A DNA stretch of 64,000 bases from Dacryopinax spathularia. Its lineage: Eukaryota > Basidiomycota > Dacrymycetes > Dacrymycetales > Dacrymycetaceae. This document shows, one piece after another, positions 30,752-43,360 of the stretch (position 1 is the stretch's first letter; each line of letters begins with the position of its first letter). The notes under the pieces are model-generated. The model searched no databases, was not told the origin of the DNA, and saw only the letters and a list, made by a program, of their open reading frames with translations. The DNA lies in assembly GCA_037974965.1 (NCBI GenBank), contig JBBPFI010000003.1, positions 1-64,000 on the forward strand, in the 5' to 3' direction. Position numbers and translations under genes: made by a program.

Positions 30752-32824
30752 CTATGTCCTAAACGTCTTCAACGGGTCCTTCTTCCTCCCCCCACCCCTC
30801 CCACCCCTTCCACCCCGTCCCCCTCGTCCGCCTCTACCCCTACCCCTCCCTCTCCCTCGCCCGCCATCCTTCGTAAACGGCACAAACCCGACTTTCTCCC
30901 CATCCCCATCCACACCAACAACACTCGTATCGACCGCGCCTATCCTCGGAACGAGATATGAAGGAATATGTTTCATATGCTGCTGGATCCTTTGCGGATG
31001 CAGCGGCTTGTCATGTCTCAAATAAGCTAAGTCAAGCGGGTTGTCCTCAAAGTGCGCCTGCGCATAGGGTGAGCCACTTGATACCGCCAACAAGAGAGCG
31101 AAATGAGAAGGCGCACCTTGAGCTTTTCACTCTTGAGCATCTCCTCCTTCACCTCTTTGATCCTCGCTTCCCGCACCGCGGCGCGCGTGACGGCGCGCAT
31201 CGCGTCCCCCGCTCGATAGCGGAATGCCTCGACTTGCTTTTGGTCGAACTTCCACTCCTTTATCCCGCCTCTATTACTCTGCGCGCGCTCGATCCTCTCA
31301 AACACCTTCTCGTCGTTCTTCGCACTCGGGAGTGACACAACGCGGTTCTTGCCCCAGAGCGAAGCAGGCACCACGAAGGAGATCGCCAGCCCGGACTTGC
31401 CAGCACGAGCCGTCCGGCCGACCCGGTGCGTATACGCGCGAGAGGTGGTAGGAAGGTCAAAGTTGATCACGCAGGATACGTCGACAAAGTCGATCCCGCG
31501 CGAAACGCCGTATTCTTTGTCGCTGCGGGGTTTGGACTTGCGTTTCTTGCTCGGTTGGGGTGGATCGGGGTCGCGTTTTCGCTTGAGAGATTTGGACTTC
31601 TTTTCGTCACCGGCCTTGGCTTCTGCGTCGGACGCGGCGTCGTCGGCTTCGCCTTCAGCTGCAGCATCTGAGTGGTTCATCAATTTCGTTGGTATTGGAA
31701 AGGAAGAAGTGCTTACCATTTTCCTGCTCCTGCTCCTCCGCTGCGACCTTCTCTTCTTCCTCCTGCTCTCCCTCGCCAACCGCCCCACCCTCGTCCGTAG
31801 CGATAACATACTCATACACCCCGCTATTAAACTCCTGCACAATATGAAACCTGCTATTCAGCGGCAGCTCCGCATTGAGCACACAGCTCCTAATCGAGAA
31901 CTGCTCCAGAAACAGTTTGAGGCGATAACACCGATCGGTGTCGTTCACGAAGATGATGCATTTCCCCCTCACGAGGCGCAGCTTGAGAATGACGTACAGG
32001 AGGAGGAACTTGTCTTCCTCCGAACAGCGGACAGAGTATTGCGCGAGCGTGGTGGTGTCTTCTGTGTCTTCTAGTTGGAGGACGGCCGGGTCAGGCTGGC
32101 GCAGCACGAGCCCGCGGAGCGCGTCGACGTCGGAGGTCATCGTGGCGGACATGAGGAAGCTCTGGTACGTTCGGGGAAGTGCTTCGCCGGTGAGGAGTTC
32201 TCGGACGGCCGTGTCGTGGCCGTAGGAGAGGATCAGGTCCGCTTCGTCTATCACGAGTGCTTCGACATTGCTGAAAGTGAGGTACTTGGCCGAGAGGGCG
32301 GAGAGCGCTTTGGACGGGGTGGAGATGACGATGTCCGGTGCGTCTGTCAACAGTGTCCTACACACGTGCGCTAGTCAGCATTCTATGAAAGCATAGTCAG
32401 AGGGGGAGAGGACGCACTTGGACAGATGAGCCCCCGCGGCGATATTGGCCACGACGACCTCCCCCTGACAGAACTGCAGCACATCATCAAGAAACTTCTT
32501 GACCTGTTCTGCCAGCTCCCGCGTCGGCACCAAAATCAGTCCTCTCGTCACCCTCTCCTTCCCTTTACTCCCTTCAGCCTGCCGAGCTTGCAGCACCCGC
32601 TGGCATAGCGGTAAGCAGTATGCGGCTGTCTTGCCCGACCCTGTGCGTGCGCGTGCGACGATGTCCTTGCCTTCCAGAGCGAGTGGGATCGCTTTTTGCT
32701 GGATTGGAGTTGGGCGGAGGAATTGGAGTTGTGCGAGAGCACGGAGGAGCCGGCTGTCGAGTTGCGGTGTGAGGGAGGCGAATGTCTCCCCTGTGCTCGA
32801 GGAGGGCTGGGATTCTGTCATCAT
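30752..32824 (-). CDS. DBP9: DEAD-box RNA helicase Dbp9 (DDX56 type)
   Basis: Four exons (32824-32418, 32357-31717, 31667-31117, 31057-30752) join in frame to 634 residues. The helicase motifs occur in order: Q motif [16 protein letters not shown], motif I ARTGSGKT, Ia [10 protein letters not shown], Ib STPSKALS, motif [16 protein letters not shown], motif [60 protein letters not shown]. The long acidic/basic insert between IV and V ([10 protein letters not shown]... [18 protein letters not shown]) and the [11 protein letters not shown] tail are typical of Dbp9. It acts in the nucleolus on 27S pre-rRNA for 60S subunits. A second Met follows immediately, so the start may be 32824 or 32821. The gene is divergent from ARG1. 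Confidence 0.94.
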
Positions 32825-33201
32825 GAGGTGGGTATCTGAGGTTCTAGTTCAGTGTGCAACAACGCCGAGCGCAAACAGCAGCAGCACTGACAATCCTCAA
32901 CTTTTTGGCTCCGGTTCGCAATCACGTGGTAAATCGAAGAACGGTGCAAAAGAAGGAAGGAAGGACCCTATCCATTCCCGAACTCGGCCATTTCGGGCGG
33001 ACGACGATCGGCCACACGCGGGTCCAGCCGATCAGGGTCCAAAACGGCGGGAAGGACGGGAAGCAGGCGAAAAAGTTGGGTTCTTATCTCCAGGGTTGGG
33101 GGCGTGACTTGGACTTTTGACTGGACTCGACCAGGCGTATTTTAACGCAACAACTGCTAGGACACTTTACTTCTCCTTACTCGAAAGCAGAACAAGACAA
33201 T
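32825..33201. promoter_or_regulatory. Divergent promoter between DBP9 and ARG1
   Basis: 377 bases shared by two genes transcribed apart. No TATA box is evident in good position for either. TTTAACGCAACAACTG and CTTTACTTCTCC lie in the ARG1 leader. A TGACTGGACTCG stretch near 33118 is only a weak resemblance to a TGACTC general-control site. Confidence 0.35.
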
Positions 33202-34651
33202 ATGGCTGCTAAGCAACCTAAGGGCCGTGTACTGCTCGCTTACTCTGGAGGGCTTGGTATGCACTGAACCTGCGCACGATATTGTCGCCACTAACTCAGC
33301 TTCGCAGACACCTCATGCATCCTCGCCTGGCTCATCGAACAAGGGTACGAAGTCGTATGCTTCATGGCCGACGTCGGACAAGAAGAAGACTTCGAAGCGG
33401 CGCGGAAGAAGGCCCTTGGCGTCGGAGCGATCAAGTTCCACCTCGAGGACATGAAGCGCGAGTTTGTCGAGCAGCTGATCTATCCTGCTGTTCAGGCGAA
33501 CTGTATTTACGAGGGCGTCTATTTGCTGGGGACGTCCTTGGCTCGCCCGGTTATTGCCCGGGGGATGATTAGTGTTGCTGAGAAGGAGGGCTGCGAGTGC
33601 GTCCTTCCGTTCCTTGTCTTTCGCCAGGAGAGAGTTCTGACGCGAGTGCCCTACGCGCAGTTACGTCTCCCACGGCTGCACCGGCAAGGGGAACGACCAG
33701 GTCCGATTCGAGCTCGCCTTCTACGGCCTCAAGCCCTCAATCAAAGTGATCGCACCCTGGCGTATCCCCGAGTTCTACACCCGTTTCGCCGGCCGGTCCG
33801 CCCTGCTCGCCTACGCCGCAGAGAAGAACATCCCCGTCGTCCAGACGGCGTCGAAACCCTGGTCGACGGACGAGAACTTGTTCCATATTTCTTACGAGGC
33901 TGGGATTCTCGAGGATCCCAATACCACCCCGCCGGCGGATATGTGGAAGCTTACGACGGATCCGACTAAGGCGCCCGATACGCCCGAGCGACTGCAGATC
34001 GAGTTCCGCACTGGGCTCCCAGTGAAGGTCACGACCGAGTCAGGGGAAGTGCACACAGACAGCGTCGATATCTTCCTCACTCTTAACGCACTCGCGCGGA
34101 AGCACGGTGTAGGCCGGATCGATATCGTCGAGAACAGGTTCATCGGCGTCAAGTCCCGTGGGTGCTACGAGTCCCCGGGCGCTACGATCCTCCGAAAGGC
34201 GCATATGGACCTCGAAGGTCTGACGCTCGACCGGAACGTCCGCGCGCTGAGGGATCAGTTTGTCACTGTTCATCTGAGCAATATCTTGTACAATGGGTAC
34301 TTCTTCTCCCCCGAGCGCGAGTTCGTCACGTCGTGCTTGCCCGCCTCCCAGCGGACGGTTAATGGGACGGTCCGCTTGGCGCTGTACAAGGGCAACGTCA
34401 TCGTCGAAGGCCGTTTCTCCGACGAGGTCAGTCCTTCCGTTTCGTGCTTTATCTGCTGTGGCTGATGTCTTCTGTAGAAACTCTACGACGAGAAGGAGTC
34501 CTCCATGGACGAGCTCGGCGGCTTCGAGCCCACCGACACCTCCGGTTTCATCCGCATCGAGTCTATCCGTCTGCGCAAGTGGGGCGCGGCCAACATCCAG
34601 AAGGGCCAGGCCGGCACGGCCCCGGAAGACGTCTACGGCACTCGTGTTTGA
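33202..34651 (+). CDS. ARG1: Argininosuccinate synthase
   Basis: Four exons (33202-33256, 33308-33596, 33661-34426, 34478-34651) join in frame to 427 residues, the family's usual size. The ATP pyrophosphatase P-loop AYSGGLDTSCI spans the first splice junction. Further signatures are VCFMADVGQEEDFEAAR, LGTSLARPVIARGM, SHGCTGKGNDQVRFE, KVIAPWRIPEFY, DENLFHISYEAG and GVGRIDIVENRFIGVKSRG. The enzyme joins citrulline and aspartate with ATP to form argininosuccinate, the penultimate step of cytosolic arginine synthesis. The C-terminal RLRKWGAANIQKG helix is the tetramer-forming tail. Its stop lies 229 bases from the convergent DOA10 stop. Confidence 0.96.
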
Positions 34652-34880
34652 GCGCGCGCTGTTCTTCGCGCTGCGCACTGCACTAAAATCTCCCCCAACA
34701 CACAATGTGCATAGACCGCTTTTGCTGTATCATACCTCCCCTCCTGGGTTTCGAGTCCGTTTTAATGCAAATGAATTTTGTCTAATACCTTGTTGTGCGT
34801 GCTTGGTGTAGTGTATGGGATACAGTAGTGAGGATATCGCGAATGGGTGTGAATAGGTGAAGGATAAATAACCAGGAGAA

Positions 34881-37800
34881 TTAGTTGTCGAGGTTTCGCA
34901 GCCGCAACTCCACTAGGAATTCCTTGTCCCGGACCGTCTGGACCCACATCCCGATCAGGTCGAATAAGCGCATGAGAAGAAGGGTTTGACACATCGTCAT
35001 AACCCAGAAAGGATAGATCAGGCGGTCTGCTGGCTTGTTAGCACGTGTAACGCACGTTGTGAGAAACGGAACTTACAAAGAACGATGGGGTGTTCCTTGA
35101 AGAAACCGAGCCGTATAGCACATCTGGCGATATTTGCGGGAATGAGATTGACGCCAAGACCCAGAAGGACAAGAGGCAGTATCACACTCTTTGTCAACCT
35201 CCAGGCCTGAGGATTTGCCCATCCATTGGCTCGAGCCTGAAGACCACGTTAGCTGGTTATGTCTATGAGGGAAGGCAAGGCATACCTCGTCGAAAATGTT
35301 GATCATTGGTGCCCGACGAAGCCTGAGCAGTCGAGCAGCAATACGGCACAGGACCACCCCACATGCCCAGTTCTCCACAACGTGGAACACAGGCGTCCTC
35401 AGCGGATGCATGACAAACTTGACCGGTAGGACAACGTGCAATTCCAGTGCAACACCCGCAAGAACGGGAAGAATCACGTTGAAAGCGAATAGGAGCCATG
35501 TCATCTTGAGAAGCCAAATGGTGCCGTAAAAGAGTCGCTTGGCCAGCATAGGGATTGCCGAGAGATTAGGGCGACGTGAAATGACCCGGAAGAGAGAACG
35601 ACCAAGAAGGAATGCGACGGCCAGGACATGGAATCCGACACCGAAAGCATAACCATCATGGACCGGGTGATCAAGCACCCCATCCAGAATCATCCTTCCG
35701 GTCAGAAGCGGGATGGTGATGAATGCCACAATGCCCGTCATTCCGTAGAGCCACAACAGGAAGGTGAACATCATCACGCGGCGACCAAAATGTGGGGGCA
35801 GATACACGACGGTGTAATCATCCTGCGGATTTCGTCCTGTCTGTCGGGCTTCGTCATCCTGTCGCTGGAGCCGTTCCCGCGCGTCATCGTCTACAGGCTG
35901 TTCATCCCAGTCCAAAGGCACAACGACCCGAATATTCGGGATCAGTAAAACCTGATCGTTGGCGGGAACGCGGAACAGACCGCCATCTGGCTCTAGCAGG
36001 ACGTCGATCTGCTTCGGCGGAAAGAACAAGCGGAGGTTGACAGAGCGTTCCTCTTCCGGGTAGCGCCCGCCGAACATGTATGACGTGAGCCTCAGCTTCG
36101 CCGCAAGGCGCTTCCATAGTCGTACGATGATCTCCTTGGCATAGCGACGGAGCTTCAACTGCTTCACAGTTGCCGGTACGACATAGTGAACGAACAGGAG
36201 GTCGATCGGTATCTCCGAAATGGGCTCGCTGTCTCACAGTCAATAACACGCCTTTCCTCGATTATAGTCGGTGCTTACTGCATATTCCAGCGTAGTGGAA
36301 GCAAGCCTTGGAATGGACGAAAGTGCCGTAAGAACCATATCACGCTACCGATCCCAGCAAAGATCACAAAGCAGTACATCACGGCGCTCATGAAGAGCTT
36401 CCGTACTTGCGAAAAGGCCGGTCGCCCCAGGATCTCCTGAATAGGGGAATATGATGGGTCTTGTGGATCTTTGAGGAACCATAATGCTCCAGGTCGCATG
36501 ATATGTCGACAATAGTCCAACAAGGTTGCAAACTGGAACATAACTGGAGGGCGGTCTGAGTGATTGGCGACGATACTTGGGGAAGAACTTACACATGGTG
36601 CCGAGCGTCCAGTGCAGGAAGAGTGAGGTGACAGGGGCATAGACTGCGAAGGCAACTCTCTTGACGACGGTTGCATCAGCAAACAGAGGCATGGTGCACA
36701 AGTCCATAACGATCCCGCAGCCAAGCGGAAAAAGTAGCAGCTCAACCACAATGAAGAATGCGACCTGTGATCAGGTGAGCCGGCGAACATACTACAGATC
36801 ATTGAGCGCACCTTGGCAACCAAAAGCTGCTGGTAGACTGTATTACGCAATGATTTCGCGAACCCCTTGATCTGCTGCTGCTTCGTACTCTGCATCCAGA
36901 TGCCCAATGTGACGGCAATAAGCGAGTAGCCAAGCAAGATAGCGAACGCTCGACTGAGCACAGTATCCTTCTCGATGAAGCGTCTGAACTCTTCTTTCCA
37001 CGAGATACGGAGCTCCCTCAGGTGAGGCTTGACATGCCGGATGAAGGCACCCAAAGTGGCGAAGCTTTCCTCTGCCGACGGGTGCGCATCGAACGCGGAA
37101 TCGAAGTAGGACACGGCCGAGGTAGAGTATGTCTGCACTGTCGCATTGAGGTTCCTCCAAACTGTATCCTTCAGGAAAGAGGTGGATGAAGTGCTGGTGC
37201 TCTCTTTGGAGTGCAGAATGCTTAACTCTTTTGCCCACCGCGCCCAGGGACCGGCTGCCCAGGCCCACAGAAAAGGCGGTACCAGCAAGCGACGCAGGCC
37301 CGCAAAGACATTCCGGAAGAGCATTGCCGCAAAGTCGACGACTGGATCAGTGAAAATCCGTATGAGCTTGAGAGGGAGATTGACGATCAAGAGGGCACGT
37401 CGATGGTCGAGCTAAACCAGATACGTAAGCAGCGAACGATGTGCGGGATGACTGTGACTTACAGAGAGGAGTGCCGCAGACTTGCCAATGATGAAGGGCA
37501 GGAAGACAGCAGCGCCGATGAAGACGTCCAGAATGCACATCATCAACGCCACATTCTGGAATAACTGGTGTAGCGGTCCACGCATGCCAACCGCTTCCAG
37601 TGCGCCATCCATATCGTCGTCCATACCGGCTTCACGGCCCTCGCCATCGGCAGCCGCAGCGAGCTCAGCCAACTCGTTGTTCATGATGACCAGAGGTTGC
37701 GGTTCGTCTGCCAGAACTACTGCCGGCTCATCAGCATTACCCGCCGCGGGCTGCTCCGCGGGTTCATCTGGCTCGGGATTGGCGACATTGACTGTAAGAT

Positions 37801-40258
37801 CGCGCGCTGGTGGATTGAGCAGCTCTCCATCAACATCGTCAGCTCCTGGAGCCTTGGGTGGCGCGTCATTAGCCGAAAGATCCGTCTCCTCAACGTCGCC
37901 GAAATAGTCCATATCTTCCGGAGCTCGATATGAAGCGCGTCCGGGACTATCGCCATGACGGGTCCTTGATCCGCTCGCGGTTGGTGAAGCAGCATCGCTG
38001 CCGTGACGATGCCCAGGCCGGTGCATTGGTGTTGGAAGCGACGGTGGGAGGCCTGGCCGGCGAGGAGATACACGACTGGGTGAAAGAAGACCGTCTTCTT
38101 GCGCTCCGTCAGGGTTTCGTAGTGCGATCCGCGGAGGTGGCGCAGCACGCTCTTTGCCTTTCTCATCTGGAGATGGAGCTGTTTTGACGACTAGAGGCGG
38201 GATCTGGGGATGATCACTGCTGTCTGGCTCGTGCTCGTCGTCGGAGTCGCTGCTGTTCATGAGTTCCCTTGGACGTGTCCATGGTGTAGGTGGTCGCTTT
38301 GGAGTTGACCGGTGTCGGCCCCGTGAGCCAGCTGGAAGGCGTACAGGAGACAGTGTCGGTGGCTGTTGGGCACGCGAATCGCGCCGTTTTCTCGCCGACG
38401 CTTCATCCGCTGAATCGTCCACATCGGCATGCGCTCGCTTTACCCCGCGTGCAAGCCCGTCAGAAAGAACAGAGCTTGTCACTCCAGAATCCTCCGCTTT
38501 CTCGGCTCCCCCATTCGTCACATCGACAGATTGGTCACCGATATCATCCGCGTTGATGGTCTTCCGTCGTTTCGCCCTAGGTTTACCATCAATGAGGACA
38601 TTGCTCCAGACCGTAGAGGGCGGGTCCTCGTGCTGCGGACTGGTTGAAGACATGGACGCTCTTCGCTTCTGGGAAGCAACCGCACCAGCATCATCCCCCG
38701 TGACTTGCCATTCTGAGCTCTCGGTCGAATGCGAGGGCAGACTGACGAGCTCCGCAGCTGGGCTCGTACCGTTTGCGGCATCCATAAGATCGAACGAGTC
38801 GTCCGATACCGTTGGTTGGCTGATAGACGGAGGAATGAGGCTTGGCATGTCTTCCCATGCTTGTTCTAAGGTAGTGTTTTGTGATGGTCCAGCGGTGACG
38901 TCTTCGCGCTCGGGGAAATATTCGTCCAGGTCCGATGGTTGCGACTCTCTGTCTGTGTCGCGCAATGGCGGTGGGACAGACGGGTCACCGTCCTGATCTC
39001 CGGCTGACCATTGAGCGTCTTCCCACTCTGCGTGTCGTTTCGCAGCCTCATGCTCTGCCTCGTCCCACTCGCGAGGCGGCAGCTTGAAGGTCGGGTCAGA
39101 TGGGCCTGGTTCGTGCAGATCACCGCCCTCATCCGATCGTCCACCTTCCTCCACACCACCCTGCTCCACACTTGAGTCCGCACGGGCCTGGCTATCTCGC
39201 CGTTCCAGCGATTCTGCTTCACTCCCCTCAGGCTCCTCATGTGGTAGGTCCTCGACTGGACCATCCCGGGCATCCCCCTCGGCGTGAGCGTGAGCCGCAC
39301 GTCTGTCTCGACGCAACCGCTCAATCATTTCCATAGCTCGAGCCCGATCGATCGGTTCCCGATCTATCCTATCCATCGCTTCCGCAGCGACACGGTTCAC
39401 TTCTCGCAGTCCGTCCTCAACCACCTGCTGCAAGTCAACCTCAGGCGCCGCCTCTTCCTCCGCTTGACCCTCCGCAAGCGCTAGGTTTTCTGCCGGGGCG
39501 TTCTGGAAGATCCATTCGCGGAGGAGGAAGAGGGAGAGGAAAAGAAGGACGATGACGGAGGTGATTATTTGGCCCGTGAAGATATCGGAGGATAGGGTTC
39601 GGAGCATCGGGTGGACGCGGGTTTTGGGCAGGGCGGTTGATGTGCCGTTTACGACTTCCGAGGTGGCGTTGACGAGGATGGTGTTGGTCATGTTATAGGG
39701 GGGAGGTGGGCGGCCGGCGATGAACCATGACCTGGCAAGGGGAGATGAGTAAGCGGAATGTATGCGCAGAAAGGTAGGCGTACAGAGCATCCCCGCTCCA
39801 GAAGAAGAATCTCCAGGTCCATACGGTCGAGTATGGGAGCATGGCTAGCCATACTAGCCCAACGAGTGCGCCTCTCAGGATGAGTAGCCCGAACGAGGAT
39901 AGCTGGAGCGAGAAGCGTCTCAAGAAGAGGACAAGCGGTAGTCGGCGAGGCATCTTCGGGTCGTACACTGGCATTTCATCAGAGACTGGGAAACAATCGT
40001 GTATAGACCACCTACCCTTCGTGAAGGCGAACTTGTGCTTGCAGACATCGCAAGTCGTCTTCTTAGAATGCTGGAGCCATGTTGCCAGACAATCTTGGTG
40101 GATGTACCTGATCGTGCCCGAGCACTTGCAGGGATGAAAGAGGGGCTGGTTCTCGTCGCCTGGTGCGGCGCAGATGCGGCAAACATCTTCCTCTGCGGCT
40201 GCCGTGAGCGTGTGTCAAATGCATTCAGCAGAATGAGCGCACCTGGATCCACGTCCAT
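34881..40258 (-). CDS. SSM4: Doa10/Ssm4 (MARCH6-type) ER membrane E3 ubiquitin ligase
   Basis: ATG at 40258 starts a tiny exon (MDVDP) spliced to EEDVCRICAAPGDENQPLFHPCKCSGT and on to HQDCLATWLQHSKKTTCDVCKHKFAF, a complete RING-CH (C4HC3) finger at the extreme N-terminus. Two membrane pairs follow (LPLVLFLRRFSLQLSSFGLL; SVIVLLFLSLFLLREW), then a hydrophilic, acidic insert of about 600 residues, then many more membrane helices (SLPLKLIRIFTDP region, TEB4-like HVLAVAFLLG). The last exon ends YPFWVMTMCQTLLLMRLF and FLVELRLRNLDN, the conserved Doa10 C-terminus. About ten exons make roughly 1,550-1,650 residues. The ligase marks misfolded ER and inner-nuclear-membrane proteins for the proteasome and controls sterol enzymes. 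Middle exon borders are approximate. Confidence 0.92.
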
Positions 40259-40668
40259 CGCTGTCTTCGTCTACAGTTACTTCTGGGTCGTGGAGACCCG
40301 TATCACCGGTATTGTACCAGGACTAGAGATGACCAGAGACTAAAGAGGACCAAGCCCGTCAACGGAGCTCCTTTGTGTGTATGCGTGCGTCGAGAGCGGG
40401 GATGAATCGGAGATGACCGTTTCGTAGGGGCGTTTAGCAGAGGTCGACACCCGACGCCGTCACCGATCCCCTGCAGCGAATTGAAAGGGTGTTGCCGCTC
40501 AGCCAATCACCGACACCGCGCGGTCGGCTCACACGACGCTGCCACGGTGGCGAAGGACGGCAAAGACGGAAGCAGAGCGGTCGTGACTTTCAGAGAACGG
40601 TCACGGTTGAGGGTCCGCTCTTTGGTTAACCGCGGACAAACGCAGCATTCGTCCAGTCAACCACCAAC
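40259..40668. promoter_or_regulatory. Divergent promoter between SSM4 and Y14
   Basis: About 410 bases. It contains ACACCGCGCGGTCGG and a GAAGGACGGCAAAGACGG patch but no clear TATA box. Nothing coding is seen. Confidence 0.35.
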
Positions 40669-41390
40669 ATGTCTGACAGAGACGATGATATGGCACTTGA
40701 TGATGGTATGTTCGTACGATGTGCTATGAACAGCTAGGATGCTAATAGGTCTGATAGATCCGGGCAACGTCACCCGGAGAGGACGTGGTTTCCGCGGTGG
40801 TACGTGTTCCTTGTGAAGCAACGCATACATTTGGCTGACTGTATGGCTCAGGCACGTCGAGCGAACTGAACCGGACGGAGCAGTTCGACAGGCTGGAGAC
40901 TGGAGGTGGACGAGATGCAGATACAGGAAAAGCCGCGCGATGTGAGTCCCAGGATGTGAGTATGATTGTTGCGCTCTGACTGATGATTACTTCAGCGATC
41001 GAAGGATGGATCGTCTTTGTCACCGGTGTTCATGAGGAAGCCTCAGAGGAGGACATGCACGACAAGTTCGCCGACTTTGGCGAGATCAAGAACCTGCATC
41101 TCAACCTCGATAGGCGAACAGGTTTCGTGAAGGTACGTATATCGCCTTCCCGATCCGCTCCTTGTCTGACTCATCGGTCTTAGGGCTACGCTCTGGTGGA
41201 ATACGAGACATATCCCGAGGCGAAAGCTGCTATCGATGCTTGCAATGGCTCTACCTTGCTCGAGCAGGAGATCCACTGCGACTTTGCTTTCATGCGGGCA
41301 CCACAAAACACGAGAGGTCCGATGAGAGGCGGTCGCGGAGGTGGACCCGGACCAAGACAACGGGGTCGGAGTGTCAGTCCTGGTCGATGA
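40669..41390 (+). CDS. RBM8A: RNA-binding protein Y14/RBM8A, exon junction complex core
   Basis: Five exons (40669-40705, 40749-40799, 40852-40941, 40996-41132, 41184-41390) join in frame to 173 residues. The N-terminus is acidic and has a short RRGRGFRGG patch. The single RRM shows [18 protein letters not shown] (RNP2 region) and [20 protein letters not shown] then [15 protein letters not shown] (RNP1 region), with the YALVEYE variant typical of Y14. The tail is Arg/Gly/Ser-rich ([20 protein letters not shown]). Y14 pairs with Mago to lock eIF4A3 on spliced mRNA. Its presence fits the very intron-rich genes in this window. All five splice joins keep frame. Confidence 0.95.
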
Positions 41391-41779
41391 GACGTAGCTT
41401 GACCTTCGCCAATCGATTTTTCCCGACCCGTGCGGAAAGTGCGGATTGGAAATGGTCGGTCTGTGAGACTGGGCCGCCGGTGGTTACGTGTAGATCGGCC
41501 TGATCAAGATTGTCCTAATGTATCCAGAGCCGAATGTAATTCTTTTACCATGATGTCCATTCCAGCATTCTGCCATCGCTCAAGCTAAGGAAACAGAGGA
41601 CTTTGTAGGATAGAAAAGATCCTCAGCGCGTCTAACCACAAACTAAGACTCAATCAATGAGAATCAGCGGAAGTAAACAAGATCGATGCACGCGAAGTCG
41701 CGAACCCTCACGATAGCTCTCCGCGTCTCCCACTCACCACATACCCCTTTCACCGTTCAACACCCTCTACAGAAAAAAC
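41391..41779. other. Intergenic region between Y14 and the HP1 gene
   Basis: 389 bases holding the Y14 3' end and the promoter of the next gene. The leader just before 41780 is pyrimidine-rich (CACCATACCCCTTTCACC). No frame of note. Confidence 0.4.
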
Positions 41780-43074
41780 ATGGTCCGCTCACGGTCTGAC
41801 GAGGTCATCGCCGACTCCGAGGAAGAGCAAGATCCCAAGCCTTCCAGCAAGAAGTCCGCCACTGCTGCTGCTGCTGCTGCGTCGAAAGACCAAGATGAGG
41901 TGATGGAGGACGCCGAGGCCGAGGGAGGGGGAAACAGCGATGATGAGGACGAAGACGAGGATGGCGAGGAGGAGGAATATGAAATTGAGGCTATCTTGGA
42001 CTCGAAGATGGGAATGTTCAAGCCGGTACGTCTTACTTGTGCACTCTGGGCTTGCGCGTGAAGGTGCTGATTATCGTGGTAGCACGAATACGCCTACTTC
42101 GTCAAGTGGAAAGGGTACGACGAGTCTGAGAACAGCTGGGTAGCTCAGGAGGACGCTGTGTACGCTTACACTGCTCTCTACACACGTGCTGCGGCTCACA
42201 TGTATGTAATACAGAAATGCCCAAGAGCTGATCGACGAGTACTGGAAGACTAAGCCGAAGGGAGGGAGGATCCATCCAGTCGGCAAGAAACGGTCGACCC
42301 AGGGTGGCGGAAGCGTCAAGAAAGAGCGCGAGTCACTCAGTAACAAGCGCGAGCCCGTGTCTAGCAAGCGCGAGTCGAGCGTGAAGATCGAATCGTCTGC
42401 TCCGCGAAGGCGTAAATCTGGTACGTGCCGCAATTGTCGGCGTCCTGATTGCCATGGGTTGACAGCTCTTGTAGTCTCGAGACATGAGAGTGAGGATTCC
42501 GAGATTGAATTCATCGAGAAGGTGGATAAGCCCAAGAAGCGCTCCACATTGGTGACCGCTTCGTCCAAAGCGGCCAGGGCGAGCGAGGAGAAGAGCGACG
42601 AGGAGGACATGTTGAAGCCCGTTAAGAAGCTCAAGTCGAACGGCACGACGTCGAGCAGCGTGACGCGGACGCTCACGGACGAGAAGGAGGAAGCGGAGAG
42701 CGACGCGCTTGGTGCGACTGCGGTGGAAGACGAGGACGTCTATCCCACGCTGCCGGACATGGCGCCGTACATGAACAGGGACAATTGGGAACAGCTTGTG
42801 CAGAAGATCGATACCGTCGAGATGCAGCCTGACGGAACTCTTCGCATGTATTTGACGCTGTATGTTGCTGGCTTTGTTCGGTGGGCCGTATTGTTAACGT
42901 ATTTCCTAGTGATAACGGCCAGAAAGCCTCGCATGACGCCGCTGTCGTCCGGCAGCGCTGCCCACAGAAGGTCAGTCAAACTAGCAAGGACTTGAGATAT
43001 AGTGCTGATTCTGAAATTGCCAGGTTATCTCGTTCTACGAGAGTCATCTCCGCTGGAAGCAACCTCGTACATAG
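41780..43074 (+). CDS. HP1/Swi6-type heterochromatin protein
   Basis: Six exons (41780-42025, 42083-42159, 42215-42420, 42466-42859, 42910-42970, 43024-43074) join in frame to 344 residues. The N-terminus is acidic and has a seven-Ala run from a GCT microsatellite. The chromodomain reads EEEYEIEAILDSK, then HEYAYFVKWKGYDESENSW, with the aromatic cage residues Y, W and the Trp of NSW. A Lys/Ser-rich hinge follows. The C-terminal chromoshadow domain has NWEQLVQKIDTVEMQPDG, then DNGQKASHDAAVV, and ends VISFYESHLRWK, including the dimer-interface helix. HP1 binds H3K9-methylated nucleosomes through the chromodomain and dimerises through the shadow domain to build silent chromatin. Confidence 0.94.
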
Positions 43075-43360
43075 TTCCTCTGCATGTACCGTTAAGCTTT
43101 TCTTTTCCGGGTGGTCTCGTATGAATTCTCTCTTGCGTATGCGCCCAATAATGTGTTGCACTATCTCCTCTGTTCGCTACTTCTGTCGAAATACTCGTGT
43201 TTATTTCCCAGAAAATTCCATCTTGTTATCATACAAAAGGAGGTAGGGTATCGGGAAGAATGAAGGTATGAGCATAAAGGTCATTATAGGACAGGCTAAG
43301 ACATCGTTAAGGTTGACGTGTTGCGCCACAAACTAGACGGAGTGCAGAAAGATTGTCTAT

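Noticed and set aside
38259-38996. Plus-strand frame of 245 codons
   Set aside because: Antisense shadow of the acidic insert of DOA10; composition mirrors it and no motif is present.
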